From NCBI RefSeq assembly GCF_011397635.1, contig NC_064770.1, positions 20,305,707 through 20,369,706 of the forward strand: DNA of 64,000 nt, given 5' to 3'. This DNA comes from Epinephelus fuscoguttatus (lineage: Eukaryota > Chordata > Actinopteri > Perciformes > Serranidae). How positions within the stretch are numbered: the first letter of the stretch is position 1; each line of letters starts with the position of its first letter. This document shows positions 1 through 10,800 of this stretch, one piece after another. The translations under genes and the position numbers were made by a program. The notes under the pieces are model-generated. The model ran no database searches. It saw nothing but the letters and a program-made list of their open reading frames with translations, and was not told the DNA's origin.

Positions 1-399
1 GACGTTCTGCGATGGATTTGGGACACTGCATCACTTCTGGACTCTGCCGTGTGTCTGGGAAAGATTCCCTTCCTGTTGACAGCAAATGAACATGTTAGAA
101 TTTGAACATTATCCCAGTAACTCTAATGATGGCTACAAGCTGAATGCAATGATCACACAATAAAGCTGATATTTTTGAGCAAATACCTCAATACAGCTAC
201 TGGGATGATATTGTTTGATGTTTCTTTGATGCAGATGATTCCACCCTTTATTTCATCCCTTTTAACTCTGACCTCACATAATCTTACTAGAAAGAATGTC
301 ATTCTTTTACGGCACTCCCCATACTGGGAATAATCTCCAAAAGATCTTAAAGTTTGACACTGCCACCCTCATGGCCGTTAAATTGCCTTATTTCTGATC

Positions 400-690
400 T
401 TGTTTTAATGGAGTGTAAATGCTTTTAACTATACATCTACAGCTTAGCATGTTTATCGTCTTGTGTTTCTACTTTTAGTGATTATATTTATTGCTGTTGT
501 TGTTTGTATGATTTCATTTCTGTTTTAATTGATGTGCATGATGGTTCTTTGTTTGCTTATGGATTGTTTTTAATGTCTTTGTACATGCTCAACATCACTG
601 AAAATGAGGGTCTTCCTCAATTGATTTCCCGAGGTCTTAAATAAAGGTTTGAATGAATTATTATTATTATCATTATTATTATTATTACAG
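400..690 (+). repeat. Retroposon-like 3' tail ending in an ATT microsatellite
   Basis: A T-rich stretch with many TTT/TGTTT runs ends in a polyadenylation-like AATAAA near 644 and then an ATT repeat (about 657-687). A low-complexity tail after an AATAAA is typical of the 3' ends of fish LINE-type retroposons. No reverse-transcriptase reading frame is visible, so this would be a short truncated copy. It could also be an old 3' UTR of a gene lying to the left. The rest of 1-1218 apart from the zinc-finger exon at 850-1009 shows nothing I can name. Confidence 0.35.
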
Positions 691-849
691 GGCTCCTACA
701 GCTTAAGTTCAGTCATACTTAAAACAATTCAGTGCCACTTGAAATGACATTAAAAACCAGGTTTACACAAATCAAAACTGACCTGACATCTATTACTTAG
801 GATAAGGGATATTTTTGCCCAAAATGTTTATTGTAACATAAAACATTAC

Positions 850-1009
850 CTTTTTTTGTCTCATGACGGAGATAAGGGTAGAATGGAACTGGCGTTCGTT
901 GGTGTGTTTTCTTGGCAATTTTGTGTTTCTCACTCTGCATGTGGGATTCCACTGCCTCCATTCTCATCATGCCGAGCTCGAAAAACTTTTGGCATGAAAT
1001 ACACAGAGC
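850..1009 (-). pseudogene. Exon-like remnant encoding a transposon-type C2H2 (BED/U1-like) zinc finger
   Basis: On the minus strand a TAG acceptor precedes 1009, an open frame of 53 codons follows, and it ends at a GGTAATG donor (848-850). The translation contains CISCQKFF...SHMQSEKHK, a C-x2-C-x16-H-x5-H finger followed by a basic tail. This finger type with 'E-x-H-x-x-S-x-K-H' is common at the N-terminus of hAT-type transposase-derived proteins in fish. It lies downstream of the zinc-finger gene at 1540-2488 on the same strand, but the phases do not join directly (that exon ends in phase 1, this one opens in phase 0), so one further small exon would be needed. It may be a transposon relic or a true internal exon. 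Confidence 0.4.
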
Positions 1010-1218
1010 CTATTCTGCATTGACTGGTATTGGTTTCAGCTATGCTGCAAACTCTTGGTAAAATCATGAATTTTCGTCAAATTTGCACTTCCCCACGTCG
1101 CCCAGGGTACTGTGACAACTAGCAAGCAGACAGTAGATCCTCTGCTCTGAGCATCCCAACTGGAAGCAAAATATGGGTATTGTTGGTTTTGCTATGCTGA
1201 TCTGTTAGACATTATTGC

Positions 1219-1290
1219 AAGAGACATTTAGAAGAAGAGGATCTGCTTTATTAATCCCTGAGGGGAAATTCAGTTTTTTCACTCTGCTGT
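1219..1290. repeat. Retroposon 3' tail (TTTATTAATCCCTGAGGGGAAATTC type)
   Basis: The motif CTTTATTAATCCCTGAGGGG followed by AAATTCAG is a recurrent 3'-end sequence of fish LINE/SINE retroposons. A related, more decayed version (CTTTATTGATCCCAG) occurs near 11173. Only the short tail is recognisable. Confidence 0.4.
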
Positions 1291-1539
1291 CATTTACACA
1301 CAGGTCTGAAACACACAAGCACACACAGGGCCTGCACATGCATTGAATGGAGAGATGTCAGAGCAAGGGGGCTGCCTCAGGCAGGCCTTATTTTAAGATA
1401 ATAAATTAAATGCTTTTTAAGACTTTTAAATGGAAATTCGAGTAAAAAAAGTTTCACAGTTTACGGTTTCATGATATACCACAAACCTAGGTCTACCTAG
1501 TCTCATATCCTGATATTGATAGCCCTATTGAATACTCAC

Positions 1540-2488
1540 TGTTTTCACTTGTCCTCTCTTGGTCACAGTCTCTGTTGTCCGCCTCTGAAGGCTCTTCCTT
1601 TACCACGATCAGTTCAGGCTGATCTTTCACTGGGTTCGGCATCTAGTGAGAGAACAGTATATGAATGATACAAATTAAAGGGGAATTACGGCCATTTTCA
1701 AAACTCACATGTTATACCTACGGCCTAAGACAGCCTGAAAGTATGAGTAGACATGAACAACTTTCTGTCGAACCCAAAAACTAGAGTGCTAAAAATCAAA
1801 TCTGCTTCCACTGATTGTCTATGAAGCAGCTCCAGACTTTATACCCTATGACATCACAGGTTTGAGACTTCTCTGGTTTCTGGCACCAACTGAGGTGGTG
1901 TTCCCCTTCAAAGACAGTGCTCATAATACAGTGACTTGATATGATCAGTGCAGGACTTACCTCAGCTATGACATGCTCTTCACCTTGAGGATGATGCCAT
2001 TTGTTCATCTCAGTGGAGGAACTTATGCTCTCCCATGGACTTTCACTAGGATGCAATAAACATGGATTAACCACACCAGTAGGGTGTCAGCAGGGTGTTG
2101 CTGACCATGACAGAGATGTATTTATGATGTCAGAACAACGCAAACACACTACCTACCTACAGGCAACACACAGGAATCAACAAGCCTACCTCTTTATGGC
2201 AGGTCTTGCCCTGTCAGGCTCCAGTATCCCGTCCTCTGACCCATCCCTCACCGCTGAGCATGCTGCTGCTGCTGCGTCCTGCCTGCCTCCCTGTGCGATG
2301 TACAGCAATTTCTCCATCAGCTGCAGCTTCTCTGTGAGCGAGGCGATCTCGTTCCGCCCTCGAGTTATCTCAATTTTCAGCATCTTCGACTCGATCTCGA
2401 CCAGTTTGCTTATTTCCATCACAGCTGTTTTGGATAACGCGTCCATGATGGAGACGAGCTGTGTCTGGAAAGAGAAGACTGTCGACAT
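1540..2488 (-). CDS. KEEP-motif zinc-finger protein, N-terminal part (gene runs off left edge)
   Basis: Three minus-strand coding exons join in phase: 2190-2488 (99 codons plus 2 nt), 1961-2045 and 1540-1642, giving 162 codons so far. Each edge has a good splice site (donors GGTAGG, GGTAAG, GTGAGT; acceptors CCTAG and ACTAG). The N-terminus MSTVFSFQTQLVSIMDALSK followed by a heptad-like segment (EISKLVEIESKMLKIEI, then SLTEKLQLMEKLL) is the coiled-coil leader found in many fish C2H2 zinc-finger genes, and the third exon carries LIVVKEEPSE, the KEEP sumoylation-type motif usual before the finger array. The finger exon itself is not in the window. I chose ATG 2486-2488 because the family leader starts there; the frame is open upstream to 2707, but that part looks non-coding. 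An alanine run (CTG repeat, near 2265) lies in exon 1. Likely a nuclear DNA-binding regulator; exact orthology is unknown. Confidence 0.65.
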
Positions 2489-3592
2489 GGTGTTCAGCTC
2501 TCTTATTGGGCGCCAGTCGCACGCGCACGAGTTACCGTTACAGTCAAAAGGTCTCTTAATGTTCACTGTAAAAATGTAGTTACAACGATATACACGAGAA
2601 GAGGTGTGTGTGCATGCCTTCGAGATACGCGTGAGTGTCTCTTCAAAACTCAAGTGGTGAAAACGGATGCAGTAGTCCCATCTGCCGGCCGGGAGGAAGC
2701 ATTGCAACCGAACACAAAACTACAATATCGAGCCGTAATATTAACACAGCTTCATACTGACTTCAGTTTCAAAGTCGACGTTGTGTGAAATTCTCCCAAA
2801 TCTCCTGAGGTGTTTTGTTAATCGTCTGTTTTTAACTTGCTAGCATACAAGCGAAATTTCTATGGCGTTGTAGCATTTCCTAGGATGGCAAGGCATGATC
2901 CGCCCTCCTCTCCCTCTGATTGGCTACTACTCTTTAACTTCTTTTGTTGGATTGGTTAGATTTAGATATGAGGCGTGACAATGTCACTGTAAGCCAATCA
3001 GAGGCAGAGTAAGGCAGAGTAGGGCGGGACATGCCCGCGCTACCCAAGAAAACGCAAATTAGCTAGCCGCGGACTCCACTGACCAGAATGCAAAGCTGTC
3101 TAAACACAGAATCTGATTGGCTGGTGAGGAAGGGTTTCAGGAAGTACTGCGTCGAATTATATTTGCCGACTGAAAATCCTCCACATGACAATCTGCTGTT
3201 GAGATTCATACAAAGTAAGGATTTTTTTTCACGTAACTGTAGACTGTAGTCAAAGAACTTAAATGTCAGGTTTGTTTAAGATGCAAAGGAATAAGCGTCG
3301 CTTCTCCTGCATATTTCCGGTTATGGCTAAAGCAGTATCGTGCAAAGTCAGTTTGTAGTTTTTATCTCCACTCCTCTGTTTGCACAGTCCCAGCCTAGTT
3401 ACAATATAGTATTAAGACAACCTTAGCGAAACTATTTCAAAAGCAGCGTTTTAGTACACAAACTGTTTATGTGGATAACTGCTGCAGACGCATGATGACT
3501 TGCAGAACTGTGTTGTAATTGACTTCCTTATCTATTGCTCAAAACCTGTTTTCCTCCCTCTCGTCTACCCAGTAACTCCTGTATTCACGCAG
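2489..3592. promoter_or_regulatory. Divergent promoter interval with four CCAAT boxes and a GC box
   Basis: The zinc-finger gene (minus) and pgls (plus) start head to head about 1.1 kb apart. Between them are four CCAAT/ATTGG pentamers: 2919-2923, 2951-2955 and 3116-3120 in ATTGG orientation and 2994-2998 as CCAAT, three of them in the extended NF-Y form GATTGG or CCAATCA. The first two are 32 bp apart. A GC box GGGCGG lies at 3022-3027. No TATA box stands out. A likely 5' UTR intron of pgls runs from a CAAA|GTAAGG donor at 3215 to a CGCAG acceptor at 3592, which puts the pgls start site before 3214. Binding of NF-Y or Sp factors is inferred from motifs only. Confidence 0.5.
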
Positions 3593-3599
3593 ATCTCTC

Positions 3600-6148
3600 A
3601 TGGCTGGCAGAAGAGTCGTGGTCTTCCCCTCCTCAGCTGAGCTCGGCCCGGTGCTGGCCCATCTGGTGGCGTCCCGGGCTGAGAAGGCCATCAGCTCTCA
3701 TGGCAGGTTCACCCTGGGGCTCTCTGGAGGAAGCCTTGTGACCATGCTCAGCAAAGAGCTGCCCGCCCTGCCAGATCTGGACTGCAGCAAGTGGGTTGTT
3801 GGTTTCTGTGACGAGCGGGTGGTTTCCTTCGATGACCCTGAGAGCACCTATGGGCTGTACAAGGTACCTGTGCAGGGGTGTATGTTTGTTTGCACGTGCA
3901 TGGGTTTTCTGTGACATTGGGGTTAAATTAAATCCCTTGTTTCTTTTTCAGGGTCAGTTGTTCTCCAAGGTCAACATCCCCGATAATGGGATCTTAACCA
4001 TCGACTCCTCTCTGCCAGTCACAGAGTGTGCTGAGGATTATACCCGCAAACTGAAGAAGGTGCAGACATTTATTATTCTGTGATCAGCTCTGGCTCAAGA
4101 GTCCCCACGCATTTTGCAGAATGTTAACAGTATTTTGCGACACAACACTCAGGTCTTCCCTGATGACGACTTCCCAGTGTTTGACCTGTTACTGCTGGGT
4201 ATGGGGCCTGATGGACACACCTGTTCCCTCTTCCCAAACCACCCTCTCCTGGAGGTGAGTGCCGTACTCTAGTGAATCTGATGGCACAATTTTAAATGTG
4301 CCTGTTTATCTGTCAAATTCTTATCTCGATTGCGGAAAGGTTTTCTGATTCTCCACCAAACACATCTCAGACTTAAGATGATGCAGTTGATTAAACCAAT
4401 TGGGGATTGTAGCTTTGTTTTGATACATCTTAAATCACTATTTTTATATTTTGCACTGTTATTATGATCCTTAAGACATAATCCTACATCTGAATGTTGA
4501 ACCATGGCGGATAGTGTAACTCTGTTTTAGAAATGTCTGTAAATTTGCCACTTGTCATTACATTGCAGGGCTCTGGGCATTCTGCAAGGGTTTCTTTAAA
4601 TCATACCCATCAGTTATAGAAATATGGATTTTTTCCCTGCAGTAAGCACATGAAACACATTATTGAATTTATTTCTGGCAGCCGTGCTAAGTCAGGCCGG
4701 GAGGCATTTCAGGGTTTACCCTTTGATGTGGTCCCTGATTTGCTAGTCTAAAAAAAACCAATATGCGTTCTGCCTGCACTCTTCAAGACGCTCCCTTGAC
4801 TATGTATGGATCATTGATAGGTTTTGTTTAAGCACAACCGTGACTTTGTGGCCTGCACTGTCTTCCATTTTTGTTACACTTCTGCCTTGTTTTTTTACAC
4901 GACAGTCACACTATAGTTTTGGGTTGTGGTTCCTCCATTGGCATTTTTTTGGCAACTGTATACATTACAAATGATAGATGATTGGGCTTGGGTGTACCCC
5001 ATATTCAGGAAACCAAGAAGATTGTGGCCCCCATCAGCGACTCTCCCAAACCACCGCCACAGCGTGTGACTATGACCTTTCCAGTGGTGAACTCTGCACG
5101 CTGTGTGGTTTTTGTGTCAACAGGAGGAAGCAAAGCACCCGTTTTGAAGGTAATATCGACCTCATATCATATTCATAATCCCTCCCATTTCCATGGCACA
5201 GTAAAGCACTTCAGACTAGGGCTGGGTATCCTTAAAATATTACGATACCAGTACCAATGCCAGTGCCCCTAAAGTGATACCATTACCAACAGAGTACTTC
5301 ATTTTTTTCTACTTCATTTGATGTAAATGGAAGCATTCAGTTGCATAAAATGCCACCAGATGACACAGGCATGTAGAAAAGTCACACTTTAAAACATTTT
5401 GGTGGCATTTCGGCACACTGAACTGCTACCCTGTCAAATACACCGTGCTTAACTTCACCACACCACAGATTGTATGGGTTGTAGCTGCTGAGGTAGGGAG
5501 CCAATCGCACGTTGCTTTAAATCCAAAAATACGTGTGGGGATGGCTGTGAGAAAAAACATAGAAATAGTTATCATTTTCTCGATCTGGGCACAAAAAGGA
5601 TCAAATGCAGGTATCATATGACTGGAGAACTGGTGATGCTACATGGTCCTGGGTTATTTGGTCACTTCCTTAAAGGTATCTAGTACTGATCCAGCCCTAA
5701 TTCAGACACAAAAAATCACAGAGATTCACTTTTGCTCTGCAGGTCCAATTACGGTTACAGCTGACAGATGATCTGGGACTAGTTGAAACCATGTCAGAAC
5801 TAAAACTAAACCCAAAAAGTGAAAGGAACATGATGTTGAGCACAATTTCACACCTCTGTTCTGTTACAGATGGATAAAAACAATCCAATAATCTGTGCAT
5901 CAGCAGTTCTTTGACCCACTGACCCAGCAGGGATATGGTTCACACTACTGATTTATGTAACAGTGCTCATGTATTTTAACACCGTGACCATTGTCTTGCA
6001 GGAAGTGCTGGAGGGTAGAGAAGGTCCAGCGTTTCCAGCGGCCCGCGTTGTCCCAACTAACGGCGAGCTGTTCTGGCTTGTTGATGACCCCGCAGCTGCC
6101 TCCCTAACTATCCAGGTAGAGAGGTTAAGCTCAGGGGCCAAACTGTAG
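3600..6148 (+). CDS. pgls: 6-phosphogluconolactonase
   Basis: Hydrolyses 6-phosphogluconolactone to 6-phosphogluconate, the second step of the oxidative pentose phosphate pathway, in the cytosol. Five coding exons with consistent phase 0 junctions: 3600-3863, 3952-4059, 4153-4254, 5009-5149, 6002-6148, giving 253 aa (human enzyme 258). Diagnostic parts are the N-terminal LGLSGGSL loop, [11 protein letters not shown] with ESTYGLYK, the family signature [20 protein letters not shown] (exon 3), and the late [13 protein letters not shown] and [10 protein letters not shown] segments. The full length of the glucosamine-6-phosphate isomerase-like fold is present with no frameshift. ATG 3600 matches the family N-terminus. 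A hAT-like element sits in the last intron (5217-5699). It is preceded by the CCAAT-rich promoter, as expected for a housekeeping gene. Confidence 0.95.
5217..5699. mobile_element. hAT-type miniature inverted-repeat element in pgls intron 4
   Basis: The element begins TAGGGCTGGGTATC and ends GATCCAGCCCTA, short inverted ends of a type widespread in fish. It is flanked by an 8-bp near-duplication, CTTCAGAC (5209-5216) and ATTCAGAC (5700-5707), seven of eight identical; 8-bp duplications are the hAT hallmark. It has no transposase, so it is non-autonomous. A related, more decayed copy lies at about 25180-25560. Confidence 0.6.
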
Positions 6149-6294
6149 AGCTTTTTATCTGCCGCATGAAGGCAGGAAGTCAACGCAGGTGTTAAAACTT
6201 GAATTAGCAAACAGGAACATAGTACAGAACATTCCTATTGCTACGTGAAAGTGAAGTTGGTTTACGTAGGTGAGATAGGATATGGAGAAGAAGT

Positions 6295-6300
6295 AATAAA
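6295..6300 (+). terminator. Candidate polyadenylation signal of pgls
   Basis: AATAAA 147 nt after the pgls stop codon, the first perfect hexamer downstream. Used site not provable from sequence. Confidence 0.4.
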
Positions 6301-6676
6301 ACTGAGGACTTTGTTTCCAGTGGAAGATTTAGCACTTATTGAATACTGGTTTGTGCGTGTGTGTGTCAGAGGTTTAGCTTTATTCAGCAAGTTGTAGAGT
6401 CTCCCTCCACTCAAAAATGTGTTTTTCTTATTGTCACTTTGGTTGGATGTCTGATCTTCATTGTACAGAATAATGTACAGTGATGTGCAGAGTTTGACAC
6501 CAGTCACTTGAACCATGCAACTCACACAAACCGAGAATGGACTTCAGAGGAGTGGGAGACGTCTCGCACTGTCCATTATATACTCTGGATTTTTCAGTGA
6601 CAGAAAATGACTAGATGTATTTTTTTTGTGTGGAAAACCTGTATCAGACAAAATCTTGACTCATAGTATGTATTAA

Positions 6677-7340
6677 AGGACCGGTGTGTAGGATTTAGTA
6701 GCATCTAAAGAACTAAAACTTCTCCTGTGTGCCAAGCATGTAGGACAGAGGTTATTTTTGAACATTTTAATTTTCATTCATCATCGTTGTAGGCCTAAAG
6801 TAATGTTGATAAGATAATTTAGACATAATAAGGCTGTGTAACCTTATTAAGCCTCAAATTAATTTTTCGGCTCTATTCATTAATTCATTTTCCGGGGCTG
6901 AAGCCTATCCCTATCCTATGACATTGGGCGAGAGGGGGGGTACACCTGGACAGGTTGTCAGAATATCACAGGGCTGACACATAGAGACAAACAACCATTC
7001 ACACTCACATTCACACCTGCGGACAATTTAGAGTCACCAATTAACTTAACCTGCATGTCTTTGGACTGCGGGAGGAAGCCGGAGTACCTGGAGAAAATCT
7101 ATGCAGACACGGGGAGAACAGGCAAACTCTGAACAGAAGAGCTCCCCCCACCCTGGGTTCGAACTAGGAACCCTCTTGCTGTGAGGCAACAATGCTAACT
7201 ACTGCACCACTATGCCGTCTCCTGACAGTTTTATTTAACTTGGCTTTTCTGCTTGTAAAGGGTTGCTGACCTCTGGTGTAGGAGTGCAACGGTGTATAAT
7301 TTCTGCCAATAGATGCACCTATATCCTACACACTGGACCT
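6677..7340. mobile_element. TTAA-flanked inverted-repeat element (CCGGTGTGTAGGATTTAG family), with a nested repeat
   Basis: Left end AGGACCGGTGTGTAGGAT and right end ATCCTACACACTGGACCT are inverted copies, each bordered by TTAA (6673-6676 and 7341-7344). TTAA target duplication is the mark of piggyBac-type transposition. No transposase. Inside, about 6875-7215 is a different and very common fish repeat (core CATGTCTTTGGACTGCGGGA with AGAGTCACCAATTAA) whose class I cannot fix. A second copy of the outer family is at 31836-32827. Together they fill most of the pgls-colgalt1 intergenic space. Confidence 0.6.
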
Positions 7341-7857
7341 TTAAAATATGTCTGGAGGAGATCTTAAAATTGAGATTTTACTGGCTGTGAAGGTTAGGAG
7401 ATTTGATATTCATTAAATAAAAACCACTTACAGTTAAAAGCTGTGTTTGTTCCGATCCCCAGCTCTGGAGTTGCCTTCATACTCTGTGTAAAACATCCAA
7501 TAAAGTCACACCTTTGATGCTGAAAATCACCACTCATTCGGCACATCTTGTAGCCATCTCTAATTTCCATTTTCATTAACAATTAAAACAAATAAAATGT
7601 TAATTAAACATAGGCATTTTGTGTTTACTGCCCAGCCTTGCTCACTCGTCCATCCCCTTTAAGACCTCAGCACACCCCACCCCTTTAAATCTCAACTTTG
7701 CAGTGTTGTCACATCGGGAGCTCCTGCTGCACAGATTTTGCTCCTCTGTGATGACAGCCGAAACTAAAGACACAACTTTTCCATAGCTGTCTCATCACGA
7801 GCCACAGCTATCACCTACCTAGATTTGCTTTTTTATATTTCTTAATTTATTGTGGCC

Positions 7858-10800
7858 ATGCCCGGGCTCGCGTGCCTCCCCGCCGCCCTGCTCCTCCTGC
7901 TGCTGTCCGGCTGCTCTCCTGCTCGGGGATACTTCGCGGAGGAGCGCTGGAGCCCCGAGTCTCCGCTCCTGGCTCCCCGGGTTCTCGTCGCCCTCATCTG
8001 CAGAAACTCCGAGCACTCTCTGCCGTATTTCCTCGGTGCTTTTGAGCGTCTCAACTACCCCAAGGAGCGTATGGCTTTGTGGTAAGTTGATACCAGGACA
8101 TTTTCTCGCAAGGTAGTGAACAGCCAAGAAGTAAAGTTAACCTCAATGTTGCTTGCCATTGTCTAAAAGTTGTATTTTTTTCCAAATGTTTCTTCTTGAA
8201 TATAACTATGTGCATAAAAATGGCGTATTGCTGATTTTTGCGGAGTAAAAATTGGCAGGAGGCACAGGAAATGACGGGGTACTAATAGTAACAGTGCAGC
8301 TAATGTTATATTGCTTGTTAAACATGACACATCTCAACAAGCAGTAAACAACAAACATCTAATGCTGACTTCACACCATGCATTAACATTTAAATCACCT
8401 ATATAGCCACTGTTGTGCAGAGGTGTGCACATCTGGTCACTGTGCTCATCACTGTGGCCATGCATTGATCTGTATACGTGGAGGGGAGGGGACTGATGTG
8501 GCCACGAGGGGAGCTGCATGTGTATCTAACAAAGTGACTTATTGTTGGGTCTGCACTGTCCATTAATACATGCATACCAGCTAGTCCTCATCTCCTCCAG
8601 CCCACGCCACCTCCTGGAAACCACTTAGGCCTCTGTGGGGTTTACTACAGGAGTGAGTGACTCTTACTGACCTGATATATTTTACAGCCCAGTAAAGCTG
8701 CAGCTCCAGGAGCCCCATCTGTGCAGTGTTTTGTGGCATGACTGTAGGGGGGGGGGCTGAAAGTGTGAAGCATGCAGTCAGATAGATAACTAAAATATTC
8801 ACTTCCAGCACTAAATATAAGTAATCAGTAACTAATTTCATTCTGTTTTAGCCCTCTTAAAGGGACAGTTTACCCCTAACACCAAAATACACGTTCTTCC
8901 TCTTACCTGTAGTGCTAGTTATCAGTCTAGATTGTTTTGGTGTGAGTTGCCTTCTCTCTGATATGATGTAACTAGATGGCACTCAGCTCGTGGTCCTCAA
9001 AACGCCTAAAAAGTGCATCTGAAAAACTCAACAGCATTTTCTCTTTACAGAAGTCATGACTTGGTTACTCAAGATAATCCACAGATGCTGTTTTTAGCAG
9101 TTTCATGTAGGAACTATTTCTTTCTACTGAAGCACACCCACCAACCATATCACTGTGCAGAAGGAAGAGTGCATCTACTGCTAGCTCACCTAAAACCACT
9201 GAGCTAGCTAACGTCACAGCTCAGCAGAGGAGGATGCCACAACCTGGTCATGTTTTTAAAATGTACTGTAAACTGCTATGAAACTATTCGAGGTCACAGT
9301 ATTTAATACTGATTTGCTTGTACAACAGCTGAGTGCGGGGGGTGTGAGTGGGAGATGGTGAGCAACATGTCTGTATCTGTGTATTTGAAGTGTATGTTTG
9401 TTGTATCATGCAGATTAGTTTGTGTTTTTGTTTTGTACTTGTGTCTGAGGACCCCCTTGAAAGTGAAAAGGGGCTATCCTTTCAAGCAAGCACAAGCCTC
9501 GCATGAGTGAGTAGATGCACACTTCCTTCTGCACTGTGATACAGTAGAAGGAGAATAGTTCCTGCATGAAACTGTTCAAGATCTGTGGGATTATCTTAGA
9601 GTAACCAGGTCGTGATTCCTGGAAAGAAACATTGATGTTAAGTTTTTCAAATGTATTTATTTGATGCTTTGAGCACCACAAACTGAGTGCCATCTTGCTC
9701 CATTACATATGAGAAAAGGCAGACACCTCTACAGCCACTATCTCCAACAATCAGCAACTCACGCCAAAACAATCTAGATTTATAAATAGCACTACAGGTA
9801 AGAGGAACAATGTGTGTGTCTGTCCATTTAAGGACATTTTGTGTGCTTTATGTTCATCCTTTATAATGGCATTCTGAGAAAAGCTTGGCATGGGACACCT
9901 ATTTGTGCCTCAACCTCAAATATTCCCTCTACATGCTAAATGAGAATGGAAACTAAAACCTAGTTGTATTACGCCCTATTATGGCTCACTGAATGTGTTT
10001 CTGTCTGCCTTTTTCCAGACCTGACACAGTTGCACCCTCTCTGTCAGTTGTAACAAACTTTCATTCTGGGGCAATTATCCTGTGGGACGTGCAAATGGAT
10101 GTTATAGACCGTTTAAATATGTGTCTCCCATACTCAGGCAAAGTTGAGGGAAGTGAAAGGGAGGGATTTCTCACATAGTAACTAAACAACATGCTCCAAC
10201 AGCCCACCCGTGCTTATACCCTCAGAGCTCAGAGCAGTTTGCTTGAGTGCCTGGAGGGCTCAGATTGGTATGTTCGTCAGTCACCGGCTTGAAACTCAAA
10301 GTTTATTTCCCCTCCTTTATTTCGAGGCTTTATATGAGGGGTATTGTTTGATTGCTTCTGTAAACAAGGTTGAGCTAAGGACAGTGCTGTGTTAACTTGT
10401 TCTGCAAGCACATTAAGCTACATCTGTAAAATGCAAACAGCTGTGTGATGTTGTAAACACTGCATGCTTTACACTGTATGCTTTCTGCAGCTGCCTGTGA
10501 GCATGCCAAAGCCTCAGAATCAGGATCTGCCAAACGGCCCTTTAAATCTTTGGTGTCTGCAATTAGCTCGCCATTTCTGCTCTAAAAGAGCAACTATAGT
10601 GGAGATGTAGGCGAAAAACCACTTTCAGATGTACATTTAGTGCACCAGTGGTACATTGCTCAAAACTATGCTTTTAACAAATATTTATCTGAGCCGAACA
10701 TGAAGCGGAAGAGTCAGCGTTATTCAGAGTCTGAGGATTTGTAAGGATGGACAGCAGGAGTGAGGCATGAAAAAGTTTAGCAAGGAGCTGCTGTGTTCTC

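Noticed and set aside
2001-2579. 192-aa plus-strand frame
   Set aside because: It is antisense to the KEEP-motif leader exons, which have splice sites and a family-like sequence; no splice or domain support on the plus strand.
7852-7857. GTG at 7852 as the colgalt1 start
   Set aside because: ATG 7858 directly opens the signal peptide in the same frame; a GTG start is not needed in a vertebrate gene.
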